From the NCBI GenBank assembly GCA_029959555.1, contig JASCPI010000008.1:1-64000 (forward strand): 64,000 nt of DNA, read 5' to 3'. The notes under the pieces are model-generated. The model had not been told where the DNA came from and searched no databases. It saw nothing but the letters and a program-made list of their open reading frames with translations. The position numbers and the translations under genes are program-made. Below, in pieces: positions 1 to 9,158 of the stretch; position 1 is the first letter of the stretch, and each line of letters starts with the position of its first letter. The stretch comes from Lysobacteraceae bacterium PS02065 (lineage in GTDB: Bacteria; Pseudomonadota; Gammaproteobacteria; Xanthomonadales; Rhodanobacteraceae).

Positions 1-415
1 CCCGGCAACTGTTCGGGATGTGAGGAAGGTAACCCGCACCGACCCACGCTCTCCCGCGATCTTCGAGATCAAGGGGTCAACGGTCTGGTGCAGGCTGGGA
101 ACAACTTACAAGGGGTTGGGGAGAGGGTGCGGGATCGAGACCACGTCCGATCATCGTAGCGATCCCGGACCCTCATCCGGCCCTGCGGGCCACCTTTTCC
201 CGGAGGGAGAAGGGAAACCACGCGCGTCATGTCGTGCTGCAGGCAGAACGAGTCGGCATCACGGCATTCGACGCCGGATGCCTGAAGCGGCTACACGTTC
301 GAGCGTTCGCTTCAAACTGTCCCCGGACAGCAGCGCACGCGCATCGGCATGGCAGGATCGTCGTCCATGCGGCGTTGTGAGACGGCAGCCGATCCCGGCC
401 CTCGTGGAGTCCGTC
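1..415. other. non-coding leader region before the first gene
   Basis: I see no convincing gene in this stretch. The reading frame of the first protein is open upstream to position 20, but the translated sequence there is low-complexity and arginine/proline-rich, and a signal peptide begins only at 416. The one recognisable element is a repeat copy at 168-214. The promoter of the first gene should lie in the last 200 bases, but I could not pick out convincing hexamers. Confidence 0.6.
168..214 (-). repeat. dispersed repeat family A, copy 1
   Basis: This 47-base element reads as the reverse complement of the copy at 41073-41119 with very few differences. Its core contains the arm pair CTTCTCCC/GGGAGAAG around a CCTCC-type loop, followed by a second GC-rich arm pair GGCCC/GGGCC. 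Such elements can fold as hairpins and often sit just after genes. It is intergenic here. Confidence 0.75.
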
Positions 416-1828
416 ATGCCGTCGTCCCGCTTTTCGCGCACGCGCGCGTCCCTCGTCGCGGCATCCCTGTGCCTCGCAGCCGCCACCGCATCGGCACGCG
501 ACGGCGACCTCGATCGCCGCTTCGGCACGAACGGCATCGTCGAGCGTCCGTTCCCCGGCGGCTACACGACGGAGGAGATCTTCCAGGACGTACGCGTGCT
601 GCCCGATGGCAAACTGCTCGTGTCGGGCACGGCGAATATCAGCGTGCAGGCCTCGACCGACATGGCCGTCATGCGCCTGAATGCAAGTGGTTCGCTCGAT
701 ACGACATTCGGCGTCGGCGGCGTGAGCCTGGTCGGATTCGATCGTCCCGGCAGCAACGACGGCGACATCGCGCGCGGCCTCGACGTGCAGGCCGATGGAC
801 GCATCCTGCTGTTCGGCCAGGCCGCCGGCACCACGGGCGGCTCCGACATGGCGGTCGCTCGACTCCTGCCCGACGGCACGCTCGACAGCAGCTTCGGCAA
901 CGGCGGCAAGGTTACGATCGCGTTCGATCTGGGCGCGACGCCCGACAGCCGCAACGACCAGGGCGTGCGCGGACTCGCCCTGCCCGACGGCCGCATCGTC
1001 GTGGGCGGCCTCGCCTACACGGGTGCGGGCGCCGTGATGGCGCTCGCGCGCCTGAACGCGAACGGCACGCTCGACACGAGTTTCGACGGCGACGGCAAGC
1101 GCATCCTCGACTTCGGGGGCGGCCCCACGGACACCTCGCTGGCCTACGCGATCATTCCCGCCAACGATGGTCAGCGCCTCTACGCGGTCGGATCGGCGAC
1201 GATCGGCGGCAACCAGCAGATCGCGATCGCGCGCCTGCTCGCCAACGGCACACCCGATCCCTCGTTCGCGGGCGACGGCACGCTCGCGTTCGCGTTCGAC
1301 ATCGGCGGCAATCTCGCCGAGACGGCCACCGGTGGTGTCGAACTGCCCGACGGCAGGTTCCTCGCCTGCGGTGCCGCCCAGGTCTCGGCGACCGGCAACG
1401 ACATGATCTGTGCGCAGTTCCTCGCCAACGGCACGCCGGACAGCGGATTCCCGCCCGTCGTCGTGCCGCTGGATGTCGACAATCGCGGCATGGACCAGGC
1501 CTACGCGATGCGCCGCGATCCGTCGGGACGCATCGTGCTCGCGGGTTTCGCGTCGGTGGACGAGACGACGTTCGATGTCGCCGTCGTGCGCCTCATGCCC
1601 AACGGGCAGGTCGACGCGAGTTTCGGCGACGACGGCCGCCAGCATTACGACGGTTCGACATCGGGCCGCACCAACCGCGCCTCGTCGCTCGCGCTGCAAC
1701 CCGACGGCTCGATCGTGCTGGTCGGATCGGTCAACACCGCTACGCCCAACGAGTACCACATGCAGGTGATGCGCCTCATCGGCGACACGATCCACGACCA
1801 CGGGTTCGAGTACACGCAGGAAGAATGA
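416..1828 (+). CDS. secreted delta-60 repeat beta-propeller protein
   Basis: 470 aa. The start at 416 was chosen because it opens a signal peptide (hydrophobic core residues 11-26, cleavage after A-S-A at 27). The mature part is built of repeats of about 55-60 residues, each carrying a signature like LxxNGxxDxSFGxxG (LNASGSLDTTFG, LLPDGTLDSSFG, LNANGTLDTSF, LMPNGQVDASFG), the delta-60 / FG-GAP-like propeller unit. Function is unknown; such proteins are extracytoplasmic and presumed binding scaffolds. The C terminus carries HDHGFE, a variant of a GFE tag shared with five other secreted proteins of this window. A second delta-60 protein lies at 43097-44518. Confidence 0.88.
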   Translation: MPSSRFSRTRASLVAASLCLAAATASARDGDLDRRFGTNGIVERPFPGGYTTEEIFQDVRVLPDGKLLVSGTANISVQASTDMAVMRLNASGSLDTTFGVGGVSLVGFDRPGSNDGDIARGLDVQADGRILLFGQAAGTTGGSDMAVARLLPDGTLDSSFGNGGKVTIAFDLGATPDSRNDQGVRGLALPDGRIVVGGLAYTGAGAVMALARLNANGTLDTSFDGDGKRILDFGGGPTDTSLAYAIIPANDGQRLYAVGSATIGGNQQIAIARLLANGTPDPSFAGDGTLAFAFDIGGNLAETATGGVELPDGRFLACGAAQVSATGNDMICAQFLANGTPDSGFPPVVVPLDVDNRGMDQAYAMRRDPSGRIVLAGFASVDETTFDVAVVRLMPNGQVDASFGDDGRQHYDGSTSGRTNRASSLALQPDGSIVLVGSVNTATPNEYHMQVMRLIGDTIHDHGFEYTQEE

Positions 1829-1882
1829 CGCCAGCGCCGCGTGGGCACCTGCACGCACGCGTGCAGGATCGCTCCGGGCGGT

Positions 1883-2746
1883 TCAGTTCCGCCGTGACGC
1901 TGCCATGGGCAGCCCGAACAGCCGCGCGGCGTTCTCCGAGCGGATCTTCGCCTTCTCCTCGCTCGTGAGGTCGAGGCGCTCGAACGCGTCGACCGTGCGG
2001 CCGAGCGTGATCTGCGGGTAATCCGAGCCGAGCAGCACGCGGTCGATGCCGACGTTGCGCAGCGTCCACACGAACTCGGCTTCGAGCGGCGAGTCGGCCG
2101 CGAGCAGCACGGTGGCCGAGATGTCGAAGTGGATGTTGTCGGCGAAGAACGCCTCGGCCGTACGCGCGAGCGCGAGGATGTTCCAGAAGCGGAAGTTGAG
2201 CCCGCCGATGTGGGCGAACACGAACCGCGTCTTCGGCGCCTGCACGGCGAGGTTGAACAGCCGCTCGCTGTCGCCGGGCAGGATGTTGGCGTTGTCCATG
2301 AGCACGACCATGCCGAGCGTGCCCGCATGCTTCACCGTCGCGAGCACGCGCGCATCGGAAGCATCGAAGCCTTGCGTATGCGCGTGCAGCTTGACCACCT
2401 TGACGCCCTTAGCAGCGACGCGCGTGAGTTCGTCGAGCGCGGCCTGGCCGTCGTACGGATGCACGGTCGCGATCGGTAACACCTTCGCGTGTTTCGCGGC
2501 GAGCGCGATGACGCCGTCGTTGCCGACGCGAATCGTCGCGGTGTCGCCCTGCCTGGCCTGGTGCGGACCGCCGAACCACATCGCGCCGACGCCGGCGAGC
2601 TCGAGTTTCGCCGAAGCAACGTCGGCTTCGTAGGCACGCAGCGAGGTCTCGCCCTCGCGCAGGTGCACGTGCACGTCGAACACCGGTGCCTGGGCCGAAG
2701 CCGTCTGTGCGAATACGGCGGCGAACGAAAGGATCAGGCTGCGCAT
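1883..2746 (-). CDS. exported amidohydrolase (TIM-barrel metal-dependent hydrolase)
   Basis: 287 aa from the ATG at 2746, which opens a signal peptide (cleavage near A-S-A at 18); the frame is open further upstream but without a plausible N terminus. The mature protein begins almost at once with the metal-binding HxH (DVHVHL), and near its end has LLGSDYPQ, the Asp-containing strand typical of amidohydrolase family 2 (PF04909). A single metal ion is expected to activate water for hydrolysis or decarboxylation; the substrate cannot be told. Monocistronic, convergent with the preceding gene and divergent from the small secreted protein at 2898. Confidence 0.82.
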   Translation of the reverse strand: MRSLILSFAAVFAQTASAQAPVFDVHVHLREGETSLRAYEADVASAKLELAGVGAMWFGGPHQARQGDTATIRVGNDGVIALAAKHAKVLPIATVHPYDGQAALDELTRVAAKGVKVVKLHAHTQGFDASDARVLATVKHAGTLGMVVLMDNANILPGDSERLFNLAVQAPKTRFVFAHIGGLNFRFWNILALARTAEAFFADNIHFDISATVLLAADSPLEAEFVWTLRNVGIDRVLLGSDYPQITLGRTVDAFERLDLTSEEKAKIRSENAARLFGLPMAASRRN

Positions 2747-2897
2747 GGCGAGGGCCGTCGTGACGGGACAGCGTCGCAGTGTAGCGACGACTTCGGCGCA
2801 CGCGGTATGCACGGACCAGAGCGGGTGGCATGCCTTCACCTCGCGTACGGGTCGGTTCGCCCAGGCTGCGCGCCCCTTCATGAGATGGAGATCGACC

Positions 2898-3161
2898 ATG
2901 ACGAAGCCGACCGTGCTCGCCTGCAGCCTGCTCGTCCTCGCCGCCAGCCAGGCCGCCTCGGCCGCGGTATCCAACGTGACCGGCAATGGCGAAGGCGACA
3001 CGAAGGAGGCCGCCATCGCGAAGGCGCAGCAGAATCTCGAGGCGAGTTGCACCTCGTTCCGCGGCACCGCCGTCGAAGGTTCGCTCAAGGTCACGTTCGA
3101 GAAGCCGTTGTCGAACGGCAAGGTCTACGTCGACGCGACGATGCAGTGCGAGATCCCGTAA
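2898..3161 (+). CDS. small secreted protein, unknown function
   Basis: 87 aa. The ATG at 2898 has a GGAG ribosome site seven bases upstream; an in-frame ATG at 2880 is less well placed. A signal peptide covers residues 1-22 (cleavage after A-S-A). The mature 65 residues contain two cysteines (one mid-protein, one four residues from the end) that could form a disulphide, and alternate polar/hydrophobic stretches suggesting a small alpha/beta fold. I do not recognise the family. A strong hairpin follows the stop. Confidence 0.7.
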   Translation: MTKPTVLACSLLVLAASQAASAAVSNVTGNGEGDTKEAAIAKAQQNLEASCTSFRGTAVEGSLKVTFEKPLSNGKVYVDATMQCEIP

Positions 3162-3174
3162 CCACGGGATGTGC

Positions 3175-3200
3175 AGGCGCCGTCGTGCGCGACGGCGCCT
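3175..3200. terminator. bidirectional hairpin terminator between convergent genes
   Basis: Perfect 10-bp stem AGGCGCCGTC / GACGGCGCCT with a six-base loop (GTGCGC), placed 13 bases after the stop of the small secreted protein and 16 bases beyond the end of the convergent bacterioferritin gene. There is no clear U tract on either strand, so termination may rely on the very stable stem or on Rho. Confidence 0.7.
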
Positions 3201-3216
3201 CTCGCGGGACCGGAGA

Positions 3217-3690
3217 TCAGGTCCCGCCCATGCGGCTCTGCAGGTAGAGCGGCAGGCCGAGCATGCGGATCAGGCGCAGCTGCTGCTCGAGCCAGTGGGT
3301 GTGGTCTTCCTCGGTGTCCTTGAGCTGGGCGACGAGGATGTCGCGTGTGACGTAGTCGCCGTGCTTCTCGCACAGCACGACGCCCTTGGCGAGGTTGCCG
3401 CGCACCGCGTACTCGACGTCGAGGTCGCGCTGCAGCATGGTCTCGACCGTGTCGCCCGCCTCGAACGCGTCCGGCGTCATGTCCGGCGTGCCCTCGAGGA
3501 ACAGGATGCGCTTGAGCAGCGCATCGGCATGCTGGGTCTCTTCCTCCATCTCGTGATGAATGCGCTCGTGCAGCAGCTTGAGGCCCATGTCCTCGTAACG
3601 GCGCGAATGGATGAAGTACTGGTCACGCGCCGCGAGCTCGCCGCGCAGCAGGAAAACAAGGTAATCGACGATCTCGGGATGGCCCTTCAT
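3217..3690 (-). CDS. bfr: bacterioferritin, lacking the haem-ligand methionine
   Basis: 157 aa, the usual length, starting MKGHPEI, which matches the family N terminus. Four-helix ferritin-like fold: E18 and the E51xxH54 pair of the ferroxidase centre are present, as is the later EEDH motif. Iron is oxidised and stored in a 24-mer shell in the cytoplasm. Aligned without gaps to E. coli Bfr over the first 65 residues, the position of haem-ligating Met52 is Thr here, so this subunit should not bind the inter-subunit haem by itself. Monocistronic; separated from the convergent gene by a hairpin. Confidence 0.93.
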   Translation of the reverse strand: MKGHPEIVDYLVFLLRGELAARDQYFIHSRRYEDMGLKLLHERIHHEMEEETQHADALLKRILFLEGTPDMTPDAFEAGDTVETMLQRDLDVEYAVRGNLAKGVVLCEKHGDYVTRDILVAQLKDTEEDHTHWLEQQLRLIRMLGLPLYLQSRMGGT

Positions 3691-3822
3691 CGCGCTGGCT
3701 CCGTGGAAAACCGCGACAGTCTGCCGGAACCCGGATGCCGATGACGGGATGAGAATGGTTGCGTTTCGCCGTCGCAACTCGGCGCCCTCAGATAGCGCGC
3801 TGGCCAGCACCACATGACGGCC

Positions 3823-4452
3823 TTACATCCCGCGCCAGCCCACGAACGCGCTGTAGACGCCCATCGCGACGAGCAGCACACCGACCGCACGCGTCGCCAC
3901 GAGGCTCGCCCCGGGGCGCCTTCGCGCAGTGTCGCGAAGGCGATCGCCCGCGAGCGCGATCGCACCGTACACGACGACCTGCGCAAGCGCCGTGATCGCG
4001 CCGATCGCCGCGATCCGCCACCAGAAGCTCCCCGAGCCCGGCACGACGAACGGCGGCAACACCGCGAGCGTGAACAGGTAAGCCTTGGGATTGAGCAGAC
4101 AGGTCAACAGGCCTTGCGAGAACGTGCGTCGACGCGAAGGCGTCGCCGTCGCCGCGGATCCGGTCGAAGCGGCTTCGCTGCGTATCAGCGACACACCGAT
4201 CCAGCCGATGTAGGCCGCGCCCGCGAGCAGCACGAGGTTGAACGCCATCGGCACGATACGCAGCACGGTCGCGACGCCGAGCGCGCCCATGAGCACGTGG
4301 AAGACCCCGCCGAGCACGATGCCACCGAGTGCCGCGATGCCGTTGCGTCGCCCGCCTGCCACGGCACTTGCCATTACGAAGGCCATGTCCAGACCCGGCA
4401 GCAGCACGATGCCGAACACCATGACCGCATACAGCCACAAGCTCGGTTCCAT
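3823..4452 (-). CDS. LysE/RhtB-family amino-acid exporter
   Basis: 209 aa, typical for the family, starting at the ATG at 4452, two bases after the end of the upstream NIPSNAP gene. The N-terminal segment carries the LysE signature GIVLLPGLDMAFVMASA followed by a small-residue helix, and about six hydrophobic membrane segments can be drawn (roughly 5-30, 38-60, 65-85, 115-135, 145-165, 185-205). Members export amino acids or analogues from the cytoplasm. Substrate unknown. Likely co-transcribed with the NIPSNAP protein. Confidence 0.87.
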   Translation of the reverse strand: MEPSLWLYAVMVFGIVLLPGLDMAFVMASAVAGGRRNGIAALGGIVLGGVFHVLMGALGVATVLRIVPMAFNLVLLAGAAYIGWIGVSLIRSEAASTGSAATATPSRRRTFSQGLLTCLLNPKAYLFTLAVLPPFVVPGSGSFWWRIAAIGAITALAQVVVYGAIALAGDRLRDTARRRPGASLVATRAVGVLLVAMGVYSAFVGWRGM

Positions 4453-4454
4453 GC

Positions 4455-5288
4455 TCAGAGCCCCCGCGGCAGGCGCGAACGCGGCGTGGGCTGCAGGCGC
4501 AGCGTCTGTGCGGGCGCCGTCGCATGCCCGGTGAACGCTGCCTCGAGACGCGACCACGCCGCATCGGCCGCAAGAGCGGCCTCGTGACGCGCGAAAGCCT
4601 CCATGTCCTTGACCTGCACAAGCCAGACGATCGCGTGCTCGCCCTCGCGGACCGGAAGGCGCGGAAACCCGTTCGGCGACGGCTCGGTCGCAAGCACCGC
4701 GAGCACGTCGACGCCGCGTTGCCTCAGCATCGGCACGATGTCGTCGACGAAGGCCTGCACGCGGGCATCGAAACCGTCGGCGGGCAGGAAGCGGATCTGC
4801 GCGACGACGAAACCTTCCGGCCCGACGACACTGTCGACCGGACGCAATGTCGAGGCCGCCGCGAAGCCTTCGGTCTGCCACACCGGGCGCAACAGGAACA
4901 CGTCGTCGGAGTCGATCATCGTGCGGTTCGCGGACTCGCGATGCGCGCGCCACACGTCACCGCCGTAGAACGCCTCGAGCGCCTGCGTGCGCGCCTGCAT
5001 GTCGGTGAAGCCGCGCAGCCACACGAAGCGATCCGGTGCGTCGAGATCGCGGAACGTACCGATGATGTGGATGCCGAGCGCCTCCTGCGGCTCGACGAAC
5101 ACGCGCTCGAACAGGTCGATCAGCACGTCGCGCTTGAACGGGTGCAACGTGTAGCGGCGCAGTTCGACGACGGCACAGCACGCGTCGCCGTGTTCCGTGG
5201 CTGCTCCGTGCGTCGTCTCCGCTGTCATGCCCTGCGACGGCAACGCCATGGCCATCGCCATGCCCAACATGCCCCAACCTGCCGCCAT
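4455..5288 (-). CDS. exported NIPSNAP-family protein
   Basis: 277 aa. A hydrophobic N terminus (GWGMLGMAMAMALP) suggests a signal peptide or anchor. Two ferredoxin-like (dimeric alpha/beta barrel) halves follow: the first begins AVVELRRYTLHPF and ends near the phrase FVWLRGFTDM, the typical NIPSNAP arrangement; a second, weaker copy occupies residues 165-245. Function in bacteria is unknown. The gene is immediately upstream of the LysE exporter (2-bp gap) and divergent from the WYL regulator at 5370, which could control both. Confidence 0.8.
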   Translation of the reverse strand: MAAGWGMLGMAMAMALPSQGMTAETTHGAATEHGDACCAVVELRRYTLHPFKRDVLIDLFERVFVEPQEALGIHIIGTFRDLDAPDRFVWLRGFTDMQARTQALEAFYGGDVWRAHRESANRTMIDSDDVFLLRPVWQTEGFAAASTLRPVDSVVGPEGFVVAQIRFLPADGFDARVQAFVDDIVPMLRQRGVDVLAVLATEPSPNGFPRLPVREGEHAIVWLVQVKDMEAFARHEAALAADAAWSRLEAAFTGHATAPAQTLRLQPTPRSRLPRGL

Positions 5289-5369
5289 GTCCGTAGTCCT
5301 CCGCCCCGGTCATCGGGTGAGCCGCAGGATCCGCCACCATCAGGACAGAATCCGCCCTGATTCGATGGC

Positions 5370-6365
5370 ATGCTCGGCATCATGGAACGACCGGCCACGC
5401 GCATCCTTGCCGTCCTCGAGCTGCTGCAGGCGCATCGGCGCATCGGCGGTACCGAGCTCGCCGCGCGCGTCGGTGTCGACGGCCGCACCCTGCGCCGTTA
5501 CATCGTCGCGCTCGAGGAGCTCGGCATCCCGATCCTCAGCGAGCGCGGCCGCTACGGTGGCTACGCGCTGGCTGCGGGTTTCAAGCTGCCGCCGATGATG
5601 TTCACGAACGACGAAGCACTTGCGCTGTCGCTGGGCCTGCTCGCCGCGCGCGCCCTGGGACTCGCCGACGCGACGCCCGCGATCGCGAGCGCGCAGGCCA
5701 AGCTCGAGCAGGTCATGCCGGCGAGCCTGCGCCGCCGCGTGCGTGCGATCGACGAGACCGTGGCGCTCGACCTGACCCACCCGCCCGTCGCGTCGGGGCA
5801 TCCCGAAGCGCTCATGCGCCTCGGCGAAGCCGCGCAGGCCCGCCAGCGCCTGCGTGTGACCTATCACGGCGTGCGAGGCGAGGACAGCGAACGCGACCTC
5901 GACGTCTACGGCCTCGCGTTTCGCGGCGGGCGCTGGTACGCGGTCGGCCACTGCCACTTGCGCGCAGGCATCCGCACGTTCCGCGTCGACCGCATGCTCG
6001 CCCTGCAGGCCTTGCCGCAGAGCTTCGGACGACCCGATGGTTTCGATGCCCTCGCCCACCTCGCACGCTCGCTGGCCACGCTGCCGCGCGCATACCGCAT
6101 CCAGGTGGTCCTGCATGCCGACCTGAAGACCGCGCGCGCCGCGCTGTTCGACACGATCGGCACGCTGGAACCACACGCCGACGGCACGCTGCTCGCCGTG
6201 CAGGCGGATGACCTCGACTGGTTCGCGCGCGAACTCGCACGCCTGCCGTTCGATTTCCGGATCCTCGCGCCGGACGCCTTGCACGATGTCGTGCGGCATC
6301 ACGCCGAACGCCTGCAGCGCCTCGCTCGTCGCACGCCTTCGCGTCGACGCCAGCCCTCTCCGTGA
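5370..6365 (+). CDS. YafY-type transcriptional regulator (HTH_11 + WYL)
   Basis: 331 aa from 5370 (an alternative ATG lies at 5382). Residues 5-60 form a winged helix (RILAVLELLQ, TELAARVGVDGRTLRRYI), with a basic/aromatic wing (GRYGGYAL). The second half carries the WYL ligand-sensing domain, with LDVYGLAFRGGRWYAVGHC and the arginine-rich FRVDRM motif. Such proteins are one-component cytoplasmic regulators. It is transcribed away from the NIPSNAP-LysE pair across an 81-base gap, the usual arrangement for a regulator and its target. Confidence 0.9.
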   Translation: MLGIMERPATRILAVLELLQAHRRIGGTELAARVGVDGRTLRRYIVALEELGIPILSERGRYGGYALAAGFKLPPMMFTNDEALALSLGLLAARALGLADATPAIASAQAKLEQVMPASLRRRVRAIDETVALDLTHPPVASGHPEALMRLGEAAQARQRLRVTYHGVRGEDSERDLDVYGLAFRGGRWYAVGHCHLRAGIRTFRVDRMLALQALPQSFGRPDGFDALAHLARSLATLPRAYRIQVVLHADLKTARAALFDTIGTLEPHADGTLLAVQADDLDWFARELARLPFDFRILAPDALHDVVRHHAERLQRLARRTPSRRRQPSP

Positions 6366-6571
6366 CAAGCGGCGGAGGCGCGAGCTTGCGACTCCCCGGG
6401 AACATGCAGCGGCACTGCGTACATGCCGGTCGTGCGGCCACGGCCAATCATGGACGGTGATGCCACGAGGCCCGAGCCGGGTGATCGTGCCGTCCGCCCA
6501 GCGCACGGAAATTGAACCCGTCCCCATCGGAGCGCGCGCTAGCATGAGGGTTTGGTCAACCGGAGAAGTCC

Positions 6572-7243
6572 GTGTCGTTCAATGATCCGCAGGCCGTCGC
6601 GCGCTACGCCGACGGCCCCGTGCGACAGGTCCCGGGCTTCCACGCTCTGCAGGCAATGACGACGCTGCTGCTCGCCGAAGCGGTACCCGACGACGGGCAC
6701 GTCTTCGTACTCGGCGCGGGCGGCGGCCTCGAGCTCAAGGTGTTCGCCGAGACGCATGCCGGCTGGCGCTTCACCGGCGTCGATCCCTCGGCCGAGATGC
6801 TGCGCCTTGCCGAGTCGACACTCGGTCCGCTCGCGTCGCGTGTCGCCTTGCATGAGGGCTATGTCGATACGGCACCCGAGGGCCCGTTCGACGCTGCGAC
6901 CTGCCTGCTCACCCTGCACTTCCTTCCCGCCGAGGAACGCCTGCGCACGCTGGTCGAACTGCGACGGCGCCTCAAACCGGGCGCACCGCTCGTCGTCGCG
7001 CACCACAGCTTCCCGCAGGACGAGCCCGCGAAGACGCGCTGGCTCTCGCGTTACGCCGCATTCGCCGCGGCGTCGGGCGTCACCGGCGTCACCACGGCGA
7101 GCGCGATCGCCGGCATCGGTACGCGCCTGCCGACACTGGCACCCGAACACGACGAGGCCCTGCTGCGTGAAGCGGGTTTCGGGCAGGTCGAGCTGTTCTA
7201 CGCGGCGTTTTCGTTCAAGGGCTGGGTTGCACGGGCGCCATGA
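6572..7243 (+). CDS. class I SAM-dependent methyltransferase
   Basis: 223 aa from a GTG at 6572, with GGAGA six bases upstream. The glycine-rich SAM-binding loop appears as FVLGAGGGLELKVF near residue 50, followed by an acidic strand end (FTGVDPSAEML) that would hold the ribose, and a later FDAATCLLTLHFL strand. Substrate unknown; the closest general resemblance is to small-molecule methyltransferases. It stands alone, 34 bases before the predicted upstream end of the next open frame, and could share a transcript with the serine hydrolase downstream. Confidence 0.85.
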   Translation: MSFNDPQAVARYADGPVRQVPGFHALQAMTTLLLAEAVPDDGHVFVLGAGGGLELKVFAETHAGWRFTGVDPSAEMLRLAESTLGPLASRVALHEGYVDTAPEGPFDAATCLLTLHFLPAEERLRTLVELRRRLKPGAPLVVAHHSFPQDEPAKTRWLSRYAAFAAASGVTGVTTASAIAGIGTRLPTLAPEHDEALLREAGFGQVELFYAAFSFKGWVARAP

Positions 7244-7351
7244 CGGCGCTCCGCGCGGACGATGCTCTGAGCGCCGGTGATCGCCCCGCCCTGTAAACCC
7301 GGCAGCGCCGACCGTCATCCCACGCCCGCCTTCCCACTGCCGGACGTTGCC

Positions 7352-8464
7352 GTGAAGACACCGATGCGAATGCTCGTGGCCTTGTCAATCGTTGCGGTCC
7401 TCGCGATACCCGTGCATGCCCGATCCCTCGCCGAGACCGTCGCGGATGCCCGCGCAGGCGCACCGGCGCTCGGCGCGGTCGTGGTGTCGTGCAAGGGTGA
7501 TGCGGCCGTCGCGGTGGAGGGCGTGGCTCGCATCGATCGCGACGGACATCTCGGCGAGGATGCGCGCTTCAACATCGGCTCGAACGCGAAGTCGATGCTC
7601 GCGAGCCTCGCCGGCGTGCTCGTGCAGGAACGCAGGATCACCTGGACGACGACGATCGGCGACGTCCTCGGCAAGGACATTCCCGATCTCGATGCGACGG
7701 TCGCGCATGCCACGCTCGCGCAACTCCTGTCACATCGATCGGGGCTCGCGGGTTTCGACACCGGTGACGAACTGGGCAAGGTCGTCGTCGACGGTGACAC
7801 GCCGTCCGCGCAACGAAGGGCGTTCGTCCGCCAGGTCGTCACGCGTCCACCTGCGCAGGCGCCAGGCAAGGGCTTCGTCTACTCGAATGCGGGCTACGTC
7901 GTGGCCGGCGCGATGCTCGAGCATGTCGGTGGCAAGCCGTTCGACCAGCTCATGGAGGAGAAGCTGTTCCGACCGCTCGGCATGACGCCGCGTTTCGGCT
8001 CGCAGGTGCCAGCCGGCGTCGGCCAGCCTTGGGGCCATCGCCTGCGCGAGGGTCGACTCGCACCCCACGACGACCCCGATCCCGCGATCCCTGCGTTCCT
8101 GCAGCCGGCGGGCGACGTATCGCTCACGCTCGCCGACTACGCACGTTACCTGCGCGAGCACCTGTGCGGCCTGCGCGGCCAATCCACCCGTGTGCTCGAC
8201 GCCGCGACGATCCAGGCACTGCATGCGCCGCAAGGCGAGGACGGGGCCGGCATGGGTTGGGGGCATTACGAACTCGGCGGCACGCATGCGAGCGTGCACG
8301 TAGGCGGTACCGGCATCTTCTCCGCATTCGTCGCCGTGCAGCCAGGCGTCGACCGTGCCGTCGCAACGGTCACGAACACAGGCGACGAAGCCTCGCGTGC
8401 AGCGGCGCTGGCCTTGCTGCGCCAGCTCGCCACGCAGCGGGAACCTGCCCGCAGAGGGCCGTGA
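7352..8464 (+). CDS. secreted serine hydrolase, class C beta-lactamase fold
   Basis: 370 aa from the GTG at 7352 (an ATG at 7364 gives a slightly shorter signal peptide, cleavage after V-H-A). All three active-site motifs are intact: SxxK as SNAK (nucleophile Ser and general base Lys), YxN as YSN within GKGFVYSNAGYVVAG, and HxG as HVGGTG near the C terminus. Members are periplasmic or exported peptidases/esterases related to D-Ala-D-Ala carboxypeptidases; beta-lactamase activity is not implied. A second, motif-degenerate homologue lies at 41267-42733. Confidence 0.88.
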   Translation: MKTPMRMLVALSIVAVLAIPVHARSLAETVADARAGAPALGAVVVSCKGDAAVAVEGVARIDRDGHLGEDARFNIGSNAKSMLASLAGVLVQERRITWTTTIGDVLGKDIPDLDATVAHATLAQLLSHRSGLAGFDTGDELGKVVVDGDTPSAQRRAFVRQVVTRPPAQAPGKGFVYSNAGYVVAGAMLEHVGGKPFDQLMEEKLFRPLGMTPRFGSQVPAGVGQPWGHRLREGRLAPHDDPDPAIPAFLQPAGDVSLTLADYARYLREHLCGLRGQSTRVLDAATIQALHAPQGEDGAGMGWGHYELGGTHASVHVGGTGIFSAFVAVQPGVDRAVATVTNTGDEASRAAALALLRQLATQREPARRGP

Positions 8465-8510
8465 CCAGCGTCGTGCGATGCAGCGAGGTCACGAGGCACG
8501 GCGGAAGCAC

Positions 8511-8578
8511 CTGCGGCGGTTCCGCCCTACGCTCCGGTGCTGACGCGTAGGGCGGAACCCGCACAGCGGATTCCGCCG
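8511..8578. repeat. dispersed palindromic repeat family B, copy 1
   Basis: Two arms, TTCCGCCCTACG and CGTAGGGCGGAA, flank about 15 bases; outer sequence GCGGATTCCGCC completes a second palindrome. The element lies just after the serine hydrolase stop and can fold into a long hairpin, so it may also end transcription. Related copies lie at 38247-38354 and 38481-38587, and a half copy at 51356-51387. Confidence 0.8.
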
Positions 8579-8631
8579 TTGAAGGACGAACACCGCTCGC
8601 GCGATGCCCTTGCCCAAGATCTCCCTTCGCC

Positions 8632-8958
8632 TCAGGAACCGCGCCGCTCGCCCAGCAGGTTGAAGCGGCGGTAGGCGATCTCGAGCGGCACGGTCACGAG
8701 TGGCGGCACCGCGGCGAGAAGCGCGAGCAGCAGCGCCCATGCCGGCCAGCGCAGGCGTACGCCGACCAGCACCGTGACCACGACGTAGAACAGGAAGGCC
8801 GCGCCGTGCAGGCGTCCGAACAACCACACGCCGAGTTCGGTCGTCTGCGTGCCGTACTTGAGCAGCATGCCGATGAGCAGGCCGGCCCAGGTGAAGCCTT
8901 CGGCGAAGGCGGCGATCGCGAACCAGCGACCGGCGGGCGACAACGGGGGTGTCGGCAT
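8632..8958 (-). CDS. DUF3817-family membrane protein
   Basis: 108 aa from the ATG at 8958. Three membrane segments can be drawn (roughly 10-32, 42-65, 70-92). The pattern GRWFAIAAFAEGFTWAGLL, then LKYG and GRLHGAAFLFYVV, matches the DUF3817 family, small inner-membrane proteins of unknown role often found next to transport or biosynthesis genes. Nothing in the neighbourhood explains its job. Confidence 0.82.
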   Translation of the reverse strand: MPTPPLSPAGRWFAIAAFAEGFTWAGLLIGMLLKYGTQTTELGVWLFGRLHGAAFLFYVVVTVLVGVRLRWPAWALLLALLAAVPPLVTVPLEIAYRRFNLLGERRGS

Positions 8959-9158
8959 CGGATGTCCTGCATGCGAGCGCATCGCAGGATGCGCGGGATC
9001 GACGATTCTAGCCGCAGGCGCATGGTGTTCGTCGCGTCCCGTCGCCGCACCTCGACCGCTCTGCGCCGACGTCCGTCGAGCCTCGACAACGCTCTCCCAT
9101 GGACTCGTAAGATCGAGGGCTGCCGGGTCCGGCACATTTCAATCTTCGGGAATCGTCG

